64,000 bases of DNA, taken from contig JAPLNL010000092.1 of the NCBI GenBank assembly GCA_026692905.1, positions 1-64,000 of the forward strand. The letters run 5' to 3'. A model generated the notes under the pieces. The model saw nothing but the letters and a program-made list of their open reading frames with translations, had not been told where the DNA came from and searched no databases. This DNA is from Planctomycetota bacterium (GTDB lineage: Bacteria; Planctomycetota; Planctomycetia; Pirellulales; Pirellulaceae). Shown here one piece after another: positions 27,011 through 36,300 of this stretch (the first letter of the stretch is position 1; each line of letters opens with the position of its first letter). A program made the translations under genes and the position numbers.

Positions 27011-29512
27011 ATGAAACAAGACATAAACACTCCACCCGTCGATCGCGATTCACTCGCTTCCGAGTATCTCGATCGACTTCTCTATCCGCCGTACCCTGTC
27101 CAAGAGGAGGCGTTGCTAACTTGGTTTGCTTGCGAGCAAGGGATGCTGGTCTGTGCTCCGACGGGGACTGGAAAAACTCTTATCGCCGAAGCGGCCATTT
27201 ACGAAGCGCTTCGGACTGGCAAGAAGTGCTATTACACCACGCCATTGATCGCCTTGACCGATCAAAAGCTCACCGAGATTCAAGAGACGGCGGTGCGGTG
27301 GGGCTATCCTGCTAGCAGCATTGGATTGGTAACTGGCAATCGCCGTGTGAACCCCGATGCACCCGTTCTCGTCGTGGTCGCAGAGATTCTGCTCAATCGA
27401 TTGATGCAAGATCCGGAGTCCTTTGATTCGGTTTCCTCTGTTGTGATGGACGAGTTCCATTCGTTCAATGATCCGGAACGCGGAATCGTTTGGGAACTAA
27501 GCCTTGGTATGCTGCCACGCCACACTCGCATCATGCTTCTATCGGCAACCATCGGCAACAGCGTCGAGTTTTGCAGTTGGCTGATGCGGGCACACGGTCG
27601 CAACATGGAATTGGTTCAAAGCACCGACAGGAAAGTCCCGCTTCAATTCGAATATGTCGACGACGCCTACCTCGATGAACATTTGGAGCGAATCGCAGAA
27701 GGTGACGAAGCCAAACGAAGAACTCCAGGCTTGGTCTTTTGTTTCAACCGCGATCAATGTTGGCAGCTCGCCGAAGTACTCAAGGGCAAGAAGCTGATCG
27801 ACAAAGAACGGCAAGCGATCTTGACCAAACGCATCGAAGCCTACGACTTCACGCAGGGTGCCGGGACGAAGCTCAAGCAAGTGCTCATCCGAGGAATCGG
27901 CGTCCACCATGCTGGCTTGATGCCGAAGTATCGCCGGATCGTAGAACAGCTCTTTCAAGAAAAACTCCTGAGTATTTGCGTATGCACTGAGACGCTTTCG
28001 GCTGGCATCAATCTTCCAGCTCGCAGCGTCATTTTGCCGAGCATCGTCAAAGGGCCATGGGGTAAAAAGAAAATTGTCGAGCCTAGTTCTGCTCAGCAGA
28101 TTTTTGGTCGAGCAGGTCGACCTCAGTTCGATTCGCAGGGTTTCGTTTATGTTTTAGCGCACGAAGATGACGTCAAGTATCTACGATGGAAAGCTCAGTA
28201 CGAGCAGATTCCAGAGGATACCAAAGACCCAGGGTTGCTTCGAGCTCGCAAGGCCCTCAAAAAGAAGATGCCGACCAAGCGAGCGGGAGAAACGTATTGG
28301 ACTCGCGAACAGTTCGAAAAACTCAGGCTGGCGCCAGCGGCCAGACTCGCGAGCAAAGGACTCTTGCCGTGGCGCTTGTTGGCTTACATGCTTTTGAATT
28401 CGTCCGATGTGCAACCGCTAAGAGATTTGGTTGGACGTCGTTTGTTACCCTCAAATGAGATTCCACAGGCGCAGCGGGAGCTCAATCAGATGCTCGTTAC
28501 CTTGTGGTCCGCTGGTTATATCGACCTATCGCCAAAGCCGACGCCGATTGCAAATGCACCTTCGAGCAAAGATGCAAATGGAAAGGAAAAGAGCAAAGCT
28601 GAGCCGGATCGTAAGCCCTGGATTGCGTTCTCGGTCGAGCCCGATGCGAACGCTGTGGACGCGAGCGAGGTTGTCGATGATGAGGAAGATGAAGTCGAAG
28701 CAGCCGTCTCGATTGACGGGGCCGAGATTCGTTACGAATTGGATACGTATCGCCCTGAGAAGGCTGTGCCAACCGAAAAGTTGGAGTTGCTTGTTCAACT
28801 GCGAAGCGTGAATCCGATTTTCGGGTTGTTCATGATCGACCTGTTGCAGCATGCCGACGAAGCCGAACGCATTCAGGCTCTGGAAAGCGTCTTGGAGTTG
28901 CCCGCCAACATCTCGAAACTGGTCGCTTGTCCGCCGCCTGATATTATCCCATTTGGTCCACTCGCAACGAATGTATTGCACCCGAAACTACTTGAACTCG
29001 GCTTGGCTGGCTCGTCTGAGCTGATGGGGCAGTGGGAGAAAAAAGAGGAGCCTGATCTTGAGAAGCTGGCATCGGAGACCGGTGGTACTTCGCGAACTTG
29101 GAATGACAAATGGGAACCGCCGCCACCTCCCGCTTTGGCGTTGGCGGAGAAGATGCGGCGGCTCTTCAACCATGAATTTCCTCGCGTTCACGATTTGTAT
29201 ACACGTGGAGTTTGGGTGGTAGGTGAGTTGCTTGAATTCAATTGCGAATTCAATAAGTACATTTTGGCCAAGGGGTTTCAGAAGCAAGAGGGGCTCTTGT
29301 TCCGCCATGTGCTTCGATTCATTTTATTGGCCGAAGAGATCAGCCAAATCGCTCCCGAGAGCACGAACGAGGAAACTTGGGAAAAGCCTTGGGATGCGCT
29401 CATCGAACGATTGACCGAATGCTGTCGACAAGTGGATGCCGAGAGCACAGACAAACTGCTTCAGGACGATCGAGAGGCGACGGCTCTATTGCGTTCGGCG
29501 GCCAAGAAATAG
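27011..29512 (+). CDS. Ski2-like DEAD/DEAH-box helicase
   Basis: This is an ATP-dependent superfamily 2 helicase of 833 residues, probably acting on RNA. Motifs in order: Q-motif-like YPVQEEAL, Walker A CAPTGTGKT, motif II DEFH (VVMDEFHSFND), motif III LLSATIG, the FCFNRDQC region, motif V-like SAGINLPARSV and motif VI QQIFGRAGRPQFDSQG. The C-terminal 350 residues include an acidic insertion (DEEDEVEAAVSIDGAE) and a helical domain. The pattern is nearest to Ski2/Mtr4-like helicases found in some bacteria. Its last 52 bp overlap the end of convergent nagB. Confidence 0.93.
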   Translation: MKQDINTPPVDRDSLASEYLDRLLYPPYPVQEEALLTWFACEQGMLVCAPTGTGKTLIAEAAIYEALRTGKKCYYTTPLIALTDQKLTEIQETAVRWGYPASSIGLVTGNRRVNPDAPVLVVVAEILLNRLMQDPESFDSVSSVVMDEFHSFNDPERGIVWELSLGMLPRHTRIMLLSATIGNSVEFCSWLMRAHGRNMELVQSTDRKVPLQFEYVDDAYLDEHLERIAEGDEAKRRTPGLVFCFNRDQCWQLAEVLKGKKLIDKERQAILTKRIEAYDFTQGAGTKLKQVLIRGIGVHHAGLMPKYRRIVEQLFQEKLLSICVCTETLSAGINLPARSVILPSIVKGPWGKKKIVEPSSAQQIFGRAGRPQFDSQGFVYVLAHEDDVKYLRWKAQYEQIPEDTKDPGLLRARKALKKKMPTKRAGETYWTREQFEKLRLAPAARLASKGLLPWRLLAYMLLNSSDVQPLRDLVGRRLLPSNEIPQAQRELNQMLVTLWSAGYIDLSPKPTPIANAPSSKDANGKEKSKAEPDRKPWIAFSVEPDANAVDASEVVDDEEDEVEAAVSIDGAEIRYELDTYRPEKAVPTEKLELLVQLRSVNPIFGLFMIDLLQHADEAERIQALESVLELPANISKLVACPPPDIIPFGPLATNVLHPKLLELGLAGSSELMGQWEKKEEPDLEKLASETGGTSRTWNDKWEPPPPPALALAEKMRRLFNHEFPRVHDLYTRGVWVVGELLEFNCEFNKYILAKGFQKQEGLLFRHVLRFILLAEEISQIAPESTNEETWEKPWDALIERLTECCRQVDAESTDKLLQDDREATALLRSAAKK

Positions 29513-30258
29513 TCGACGTTGGCTAAGCTGCTGGCCGCATCGCGATCGATGGCCAGCGTTACGTTGGGGTGCAATTGCAAAGCGCTAGCGGGGACTGACG
29601 CAGTGATAGGCCCCTCGACGGTATCCCGAATCGCCTTTGCCTTGCCGGTGCCTGTTGCAAGCAAAAGGATCGTTTGGCCTTCGAGGATGGTTTGGATTCC
29701 CATGGTAAGTGCCGTGTGCGGAACATCTTGGATACTACCGAAATAGCGAGCGTTGTCTTGGCGTGTTCGTTCGGTCAGTGTTTTGACGCGGGTGCGTGAA
29801 CCGAGTGAGGAACCGATTTCGTTGAATCCGATGTGGGCATCGGCGCCGATACCGAGAATCTGGAGATCGATACCGCCTGCCTGTTCGATTTGCAGCTCGA
29901 AGGCTTCAGCGCTCTTTTGCAGTTCGACATCGTGAGTGATCGGGACATGCGTCATCGCGAGATCAATGTCGATATGCTTGAAGAGATTTTCGAGCATGTA
30001 GTAATGGTAGCTGCAAGGGCTATCTGGTGGGACGCCGATGTATTCGTCGAGGTTAAATGTTTCGACGTTGGCAAACGTAATTTCGCGACGAGCGTTACGA
30101 GCGATCAGTTCACGATAGAGGCCGAGTGGTGTACCACCGGTTGCCAGTCCGAGTACGGCGCCAAAACCTTTTGCATTGCGTTCCTTGAGCAAGGTGCAGA
30201 CTTCGTCTGCAGCGAATTGGGTTACGGATTCAGAGGATTCTAAAATGACAACTCGCAA
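29461..30258 (-). CDS. nagB: Glucosamine-6-phosphate deaminase
   Basis: NagB converts glucosamine 6-phosphate to fructose 6-phosphate and ammonia in amino-sugar breakdown. The 265-residue protein has GLATGGTPLGLY (phosphate loop), NLDEYIG with the catalytic Asp, and GIGADAHIGFNEIGSS with Asp-x-His and Glu of the active site. The start is TTG at 30258, preceded by AGGAAA at good spacing; no ATG fits. It is convergent with the helicase gene and overlaps it by 52 bp. Confidence 0.94.
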   Translation of the reverse strand: MRVVILESSESVTQFAADEVCTLLKERNAKGFGAVLGLATGGTPLGLYRELIARNARREITFANVETFNLDEYIGVPPDSPCSYHYYMLENLFKHIDIDLAMTHVPITHDVELQKSAEAFELQIEQAGGIDLQILGIGADAHIGFNEIGSSLGSRTRVKTLTERTRQDNARYFGSIQDVPHTALTMGIQTILEGQTILLLATGTGKAKAIRDTVEGPITASVPASALQLHPNVTLAIDRDAASSLANVDYFLAAERNRAVASRSS

Positions 30259-30297
30259 AGAAGCGTTTCCTGATAGAGGTGTAAGGAAAAAGCAGCA

Positions 30298-30420
30298 AAG
30301 TCTGCCTCCCTCTGGGAGGGGCGGCCAGAGGCCGGGGAGGGTGCGCTGACTTGTGCTATTGCACCTGGCACTTTACCCTCCCCTCGCTTCGCTCGACCCT
30401 CCCAGCGGGAGGGTGTCTAA
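30298..30420. repeat. GC-rich dispersed-type inverted repeat
   Basis: CCTCCCTCTGGGAGGGGCGG and the later CCCTCCCAGCGGGAGGGTG form nested hairpins in the 213-bp gap upstream of nagB, with CTCCCCTCGCTTCGCTCGACC between. A second copy was not found in the window. It resembles the other short palindromes filling these gaps. Confidence 0.6.
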
Positions 30421-30471
30421 ACTCGAATGACGAGACGTTGACTATGGCACAATAGATGAGCCTACTACAAA

Positions 30472-31029
30472 TTACTTGTTCTTCAAGCCGTCGATCATCT
30501 TGATGAAGTCTTCACGCATCTTGGCGATCGTATCTTTGGGGCCAGTGGCTTTCACGAAGATCAAGGCACCATCTTTTTGTTCGAGAATCGCGCTGAGCAT
30601 CTTGTAGTTCTCTTGCTTCTTCACCGGGGTATTTGGCCCTTTGGATTCTTTGAAGGTGCCTTCGATTTCGACGATGTGCGCTATCGTCTTGTCGACGTCC
30701 TTCTTCTCGACTTTTGTGTTTTCCTTGGTTGCACCTTCGAATTGGCCAATCCATCGTGCGATGTTGGGCTCGACGCCACCGCCAGCTGATGAAATAGTGA
30801 TCCGAGCAGTTCCGTCACCTTCAGCTGGAAACCGGAACTCGTTGTCAATCATCATGCCTGGCGGAACAGTCTTCCATGATTCAGGTTTGGTGATGACAAC
30901 TTTGCCGCGACCGATTTCCAGTACTTCGGCTTTCGCAGCCGCTTCCTTTTTTTCTGTTTTGTCTTGGCAGAGGGCGGGTTGAACGAATACGCAAAGGGTT
31001 GCAAGAGCCAGCAAATTTCGCCAATTCAT
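30472..31029 (-). CDS. Secreted hypothetical protein
   Basis: This 185-residue protein has a signal peptide (MNWRNLLALATLCVFVQPALCQ) and a mature domain: GRGKVVITKPESWKTVPPGMM, FRFPAEGDGTARITISSAGGG and ARWIGQFEG. It ends IAKMREDFIKMIDGLK. I believe similar proteins occur in planctomycetes, but I know no function. It has no cysteines in the mature part, so it is not a haem protein. It is alone, between repeats. Confidence 0.8.
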   Translation of the reverse strand: MNWRNLLALATLCVFVQPALCQDKTEKKEAAAKAEVLEIGRGKVVITKPESWKTVPPGMMIDNEFRFPAEGDGTARITISSAGGGVEPNIARWIGQFEGATKENTKVEKKDVDKTIAHIVEIEGTFKESKGPNTPVKKQENYKMLSAILEQKDGALIFVKATGPKDTIAKMREDFIKMIDGLKNK

Positions 31030-31088
31030 CGATAGATCTCCAGTAGGATGTTGGTTTTGACGAGCGGCAGGATAAAAACTCTCGATCT

Positions 31089-31142
31089 GTAGCTGGATTC
31101 GCCAGTATTCAGCTTGTTGTGAATTCTGGCGAATCCAGCTAC
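31089..31142. repeat. Family E inverted repeat
   Basis: GTAGCTGGATTCGCCAGTATTC and GAATTCTGGCGAATCCAGCTAC form a near-perfect palindrome. A diverged copy is at 54276-54328. The rest of the 302-bp gap up to nadC shows nothing else; an upstream in-frame ATG inside this repeat is not a credible start. Confidence 0.9.
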
Positions 31143-31331
31143 GGTAGTTTTCTTTCCGCCGTCCGCCCTAGGGGCTGTTTGATAGGGAAATATTGGGGAG
31201 AATCGAGGTTTCCAACTCGAAAACGGGCGAAGGCTCGGTTTCTCAAGTCTCCCGCTTCGATACACTATACGATTGCGACCGAATTGACCAGTATCGCATC
31301 CTCACTTCAGGAACGTATTTCAGGGTTCAGC

Positions 31332-32258
31332 ATGCCGACCGACTACCGCTCACAAACGATTGATGCTGCGTTGCTAGACGATTTGTCACATCTGGTGCGG
31401 CTTGCGATTCGGGAGGATCTCGATCGAACAGGCGATCTCACGACCTTGGCTTTGGTCCCACAGGGAATACAGGGTTCTGCCGTGATTTTGCCTCGTGTGG
31501 CAGGTGTGGCTGCTGGTGTGGAGTTGATCGAAGCCATACTGCAGGAGTTGGATTCACCGATCACTTGGACTCAGCATTTGGGGGACGGCGAGCGATTCGA
31601 ACCCAAGCAGCCGATTGCGACTCTGGCAGGAGAGACTCGCGATTTACTGACTTGCGAGCGAACCATTCTGAACTTTCTCGGTCGGCTCTTTGGAATCGCA
31701 ACTTTGACGAGCCGATACGTTTCCGAGATCGAAGGAAGCAAGGCTCGTGTTTACGATACTCGCAAGACGACGCCGGGTTGGCGCCGACTAGAGAAGTATG
31801 CGGTTCGATGTGGCGGCGGTCGGAACCATCGTTTGGGTTTGTATGACGGCATCTTGATCAAGGACAATCATCTTGCATGCCGAGCCTCCAAGGATGGGCG
31901 GTTGCTCGATCCGGGAAAGGCCGTGGAGATCGCTAAAAGCTTTTTGGTTAGCGGTGCTTATCGATTTGAGGCTCCGCCTATGATTGAGATCGAGATCGAT
32001 CGCGTTAGTCAATTGGAGTCCGCGTTGAAAGCGTTTCCAGACATTGTGTTGCTCGACAACATGAATTGCGATCTTTTGAAGGAATGCGTAGAGATACGGG
32101 ACCGTATGGCACCTTCGGTTGAATTGGAAGCTTCTGGCGGCGTCAACTTGGCCACCATTGGCAACATTGCGTTAACCGGTGTCGATCGAATCAGTGTGGG
32201 AGCCCTCACACATTCGGCCATCAATTTGGATTTAGGGCTTGATTGGATATTGAACTAA
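31332..32258 (+). CDS. nadC: Nicotinate-nucleotide pyrophosphorylase (carboxylating)
   Basis: NadC makes nicotinate mononucleotide from quinolinate and phosphoribosyl pyrophosphate in NAD synthesis. The 308-residue protein has REDLDRTGDLTTLALV near the N-terminus, CERTILNFLGRLFGIATLT, YDTRKTTPGWRRLEKYAVRCGGGRNHR with the substrate-binding Arg/Lys/His, and LYDGILIKDNH. It ends in EASGGVNLATIGNIALTGVDRISVGALTHS. I chose ATG 31332 (MPTDYRS); earlier in-frame ATGs fall in repeat sequence. The stop shares one base with the start of ppk2 (TAATG). Confidence 0.96.
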   Translation: MPTDYRSQTIDAALLDDLSHLVRLAIREDLDRTGDLTTLALVPQGIQGSAVILPRVAGVAAGVELIEAILQELDSPITWTQHLGDGERFEPKQPIATLAGETRDLLTCERTILNFLGRLFGIATLTSRYVSEIEGSKARVYDTRKTTPGWRRLEKYAVRCGGGRNHRLGLYDGILIKDNHLACRASKDGRLLDPGKAVEIAKSFLVSGAYRFEAPPMIEIEIDRVSQLESALKAFPDIVLLDNMNCDLLKECVEIRDRMAPSVELEASGGVNLATIGNIALTGVDRISVGALTHSAINLDLGLDWILN

Positions 32259-33139
32259 TGGCGAAACACAACTTTGAGGCAAAGAAATTTCGAGTCAAAG
32301 AGGGAGAGTCCATCAAGCTCAGCAAGATCTCGACCAGGGCGGGCAATGAACTTGTCAAGAAAGCGGATGGCATCGAGGCGTTGAAGGACGACAACACAGC
32401 ATTGCAGGAGGCCCAAAATCGTTTGTTTGCTGGCGGGCAACGATCTTTGCTCGTGATCTTGCAGGGGATGGATGCATCCGGAAAAGACGGAACGGTCAGT
32501 CATGTGATCAACGGCGTCAATCCGCAAGGAGTTCGGATCTACAGTTTTCGTGCTCCAAATACGGAAGAAGTTCAGCACCATTTTCTGTGGCGCCCGATGC
32601 GATTTTTGCCTTCACGCGGCATGATCTCGATCTTCAATCGATCTTATTACGAAGAGGTCATGGTGGTGCGCGTCCACCCGGAGTTTCTTGGCCCGCAAAA
32701 TTTGCCTCCGTTCAAAAAGCCGATGGATCTTTGGAAGCAACGCTACGAGGAGATTCGGGTTTTTGAGCAAACGCTGGTTCACAGTGGAACGAGCGTACTC
32801 AAGTTCTACTTGCATGTTTCTAGAGAGGTACAAAAGACGAGACTGCTTGAGCGGCTAACGCAGCCGGAAAAGCGATGGAAGTTCAACGAGCGGGACTTAG
32901 AAGAGCGCAAGCTTTGGGAAAAGTACGAAGAAGCCATCGAAGATGCGTTGCCAGCCACGAGCAGGAAATCGACTCCTTGGTACATTATACCAGCGGACGA
33001 CAAATGGTATGCTCGAGCTGCGGTGGCTGACATCATCGCAGGTCATTTGGAGTCGCTCGATTTGCAGTATCCGAAAGTCTCTCCGGAAGACGAGGCTAAA
33101 TTCGCATTGCTTGCAAAGCAGCTACAAGAGCAGGAATAG
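32258..33139 (+). CDS. ppk2: Polyphosphate kinase 2 family protein
   Basis: PPK2 enzymes transfer phosphate between polyphosphate and nucleotides. The 293-residue protein has Walker A GMDASGKDG (residues 70-78), the lid-type FLPSRGMISIFNRSYYEEVMVVRVHPE segment that replaces Walker B, and FYLHVSREVQKTRLLERL. This form resembles the TIGR03709 group (polyphosphate:nucleotide phosphotransferases), so it may make ADP/ATP from AMP; that is inference. It starts on the nadC stop (TAATG), so the two are probably translationally coupled. The link to NAD synthesis may be nucleotide supply. Confidence 0.94.
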   Translation: MAKHNFEAKKFRVKEGESIKLSKISTRAGNELVKKADGIEALKDDNTALQEAQNRLFAGGQRSLLVILQGMDASGKDGTVSHVINGVNPQGVRIYSFRAPNTEEVQHHFLWRPMRFLPSRGMISIFNRSYYEEVMVVRVHPEFLGPQNLPPFKKPMDLWKQRYEEIRVFEQTLVHSGTSVLKFYLHVSREVQKTRLLERLTQPEKRWKFNERDLEERKLWEKYEEAIEDALPATSRKSTPWYIIPADDKWYARAAVADIIAGHLESLDLQYPKVSPEDEAKFALLAKQLQEQE

Positions 33140-33189
33140 ATAAAAATCGGTATGATTCAGTGCGTCCTCGCTGAGGTTTTATTGGCCGT

Positions 33190-33305
33190 TGGACGCTAGG
33201 AGTCCGTCTTGCCTTGAGCCCAACAAAACACTTGAGGGAATTTGGGAGGGCGAGGCTCCTGCCGAGCCATTTAAGGATCAAGCTCGGCAGGAGCCTCGCC
33301 CTCCC
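33190..33305. repeat. Extended family A repeat
   Basis: A family A palindrome at 33244-33305 is preceded by CCCAACAAAACACTTGAGGG, which also precedes the copy near 17.5 kb (there with AACGCTTGGGG). This again shows that the repeated unit extends beyond the hairpin. Confidence 0.85.
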
Positions 33306-33361
33306 GATGAAATTGCAAGCAATTCCAAAAGAAAGCGAGACGGCCCCAATCGCAAACAAAC

Positions 33362-36300
33362 ATGTTACGTCGCAAGTTTCAAATCATTTGGACTGAAGAA
33401 ATGCAAAACCAACGGATGGGTTCCTCAATTCGATACCGAGCCGAGATCGTATTCGTTGCGTTCTTGGCTGTAATGGCGACCCAGTCAGGCCAATCGATTG
33501 GTCAAGTTGGCAGGCCACGTCCGCGGATGGCTCAGCTGAGCATGGAGGTAGCGTTGATGTCAGCCCCGCGCGAAGTCATGGTGCTCTTGGACGAAGCCGA
33601 GGAAGGCATCAAAAAAGAGCAATGGGGGGAAGCAACCTTTGCCTTAGGGATTTTGCTCGGGCTTGAGGAGTCACGCCAAGCGGACCTCACCGGCGCGGAT
33701 TTCTTCATTCTCGATGAATACGTTCCGATCGGGCCGGGTGAGATTCCCAAAATACCTGGTCAGCAGGTGCCGGGGCAACTCGCTCCGGTTCAACCGCCAA
33801 AGCAACCCGAGGCCAAGACGTTGAACGGTTCGAGGTCGACGGTTTTCAAACGCGTTTATGAGCTCATCGAATCGCTCCCAATTGAAGCGACCAAGATCGT
33901 GGATTTGCGGTACGGAACCCAGGCTGAGCAGTTGTTGGAAGATGCGATTTCTCATTCGGACTGGGAGCGGGTCGCTTCGGTTGCGAGTAAATATGGGTTT
34001 ACAAGCGCTGGTCAAGATGCGAGCGTGATTCTGGGCCAGCACTGGCTTCGCAAAGGGGACGCACGACGGGCCTCGCGCTTGTTTAGCAAAGCGTTCCGAC
34101 AAAGGAGTGCGGCGGAGAGGTATGGTCCTGAGCTTGGAATCCTCGCAGCCTCAACTCTTTACAGTGCTGGAATGGAGTCGGAGGCATTGAGTGTTTTTGA
34201 GTCGACACGGACGCAATTCAAGCAAGGCGAGTTCAATTGGAAAGGAACGAAGGTCAGTTGGGATGGGCGGTCGTTGCTTTCGAAAACCGATTTTGACAAA
34301 ATCGAATTGTCCGGTCAGCAGTCCATCGAGCGGGTCATCAAACAGCCATACTATCAAAGTGGAATCGCAACTCGGAATGCAGACACCAATGCGGGGATTC
34401 CACTGCCTTTCTTGTCGTGGCATGCGGAGCTCCATGAGTCGGAACCTCACAAAGAGAATCTCGAACTAACGCTCAAACAAAAATTGCCAGATGGTCGATC
34501 GAGCCTTATTCCATCTAGGTACCCGATCAGTGTGGGACCGTGGATCATTACATCGACGTACGACCAGCGGATCGTTGCAATCGATGCGTTAACGGGAGTT
34601 CTGCGATGGAAGTGTGACTACAGCGGGATGCCGATGGGCTTTGCTATGGATCGGTACCTTGGGCGTGATGGCCATTCCTATAACTTGCCAGCACCTGACT
34701 ATCTTGCCAAGCGGGTTTGGGGAGAAACGCTGCTGGGAGGTATTTCGAGTGACGGGGAGCGAATCTACAACATTAGTGAAATGCCTGCGTTTGACATTGC
34801 GGAGAGTTTTGCGCTTGGTCCGAATGCTCGAGTTTCGAAACCCAAAGGAACGCCAAGTTACAACGTCTTGCAATGTTGGAGCGTGAGAGACGAAGGGCTT
34901 GCGAAATGGGAAGTGGGGGGACAAAAAAGCACAACGGAACCAAAGCTTTCTGGTACGTTGTTTCTTGGTGCTCCGCTTCCACACGAAAACGAACTGCTTG
35001 TGCTTGGCGAGTTAAACAGCGATCTCTTTTTGCATAGCATCGAGCCGGAAACTGGCAAGCTGCGATGGCGACAACCGCTTACGACAAATTACGGCACCCT
35101 GGCCAACGACCTATTGCGCAGAAGCACTGGTGCGGTCCCGGCTGTCGACGGTTCCATCGTCATCTGCCCAACCCTCTCGGGCTATTTGGTTGCGTATGAC
35201 AAAGCTAGTCGCTCGATATTGTGGGCGTTCAAGTATCCGATTCGACCGGACCTATCCACATCCAACCAGGCGAGTGCCTTTGGTGGCCAAATGGATTTGG
35301 CTGACTTGTCCCCACTGACGCCGAGGTCCGCCGACAATTCGGTCGTCATCAGCGACGGAGTTGTGCTTTTTGCCCCCGCCGACGGACTTGACGCATATGG
35401 TATCCAGATCGAAGACGGCAAGTTGCTTTGGAAGCTCAGTAATTCTAGCAATGCTCCAATACGCTACATTGCGGGAGCTTGGGACAATACTGCCGTAGTT
35501 GTGTGTCAGCAGTCGGTGGTGGCGGTAGATCTCAAGAGCGGCAAGAGCAAGTGGCCGAAGATCGATTTCCCTGAATCGCAACAAGTCATCGGCCGTGGCG
35601 TGCGAAAGCAGGGAACGTATTTGGTGCCGATTTCCGGTCAAAAGATATTGCAAATAGACTTGCTTAAGGGAACGTTGGCAGACTCCGTGCGCGTCGAGCA
35701 GCCGCTAGGGAACTTGATTTCGGTTGGCGATCGTTTGATATGCGCAACGCCGTTCGAGTTGGATTGTTATTCGGTCCGTGAAGCCTTTCAGACTCAGCTG
35801 AAAGATGAGCTTCAACGCAATTCGACTTCGGTCTCGGGGCTTGCTCGCCAAAGCGAATTGGCGTTGGCCAAAGAGGACTTTGATGGTGCGTTAGATTACC
35901 TTGAGCAAGCTAGGAAGATTGATCCAAACAATTCGGATGTTATTCTTTTGATCAACAAGGCTGGGATGGCTGCTTTGACTGCGGACTTTGACAAATACGC
36001 CAGTCGTGTAGACCTATTGGGCAATCTTGTTGTTGATAGGGACAAAGCTCCTTATCTTCGGTTGCTCATCAAGGGATTTCAGAATCAGGGGCGAAACAAG
36101 GAGACATTGGCAACTTTGTTTGAAATGTCTCATTTGCGAACGTCTCAACGACAGGAACAAATGTCCGGGGTTGCAAATATTGAATTGTCCTCGCAATGGT
36201 CGATCCAAGAGGACCGATGGATTTCAACTGAGTTTCGCAATGTGATACCCAAACTGACCTCGAAGGAATTGGAGGACCTGAAGCCACAAATCGCGTTGGA

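Noticed and set aside
31119-31331. N-terminal extension of NadC
   Set aside because: It starts inside a family E palindrome; ATG 31332 matches the normal NadC start.
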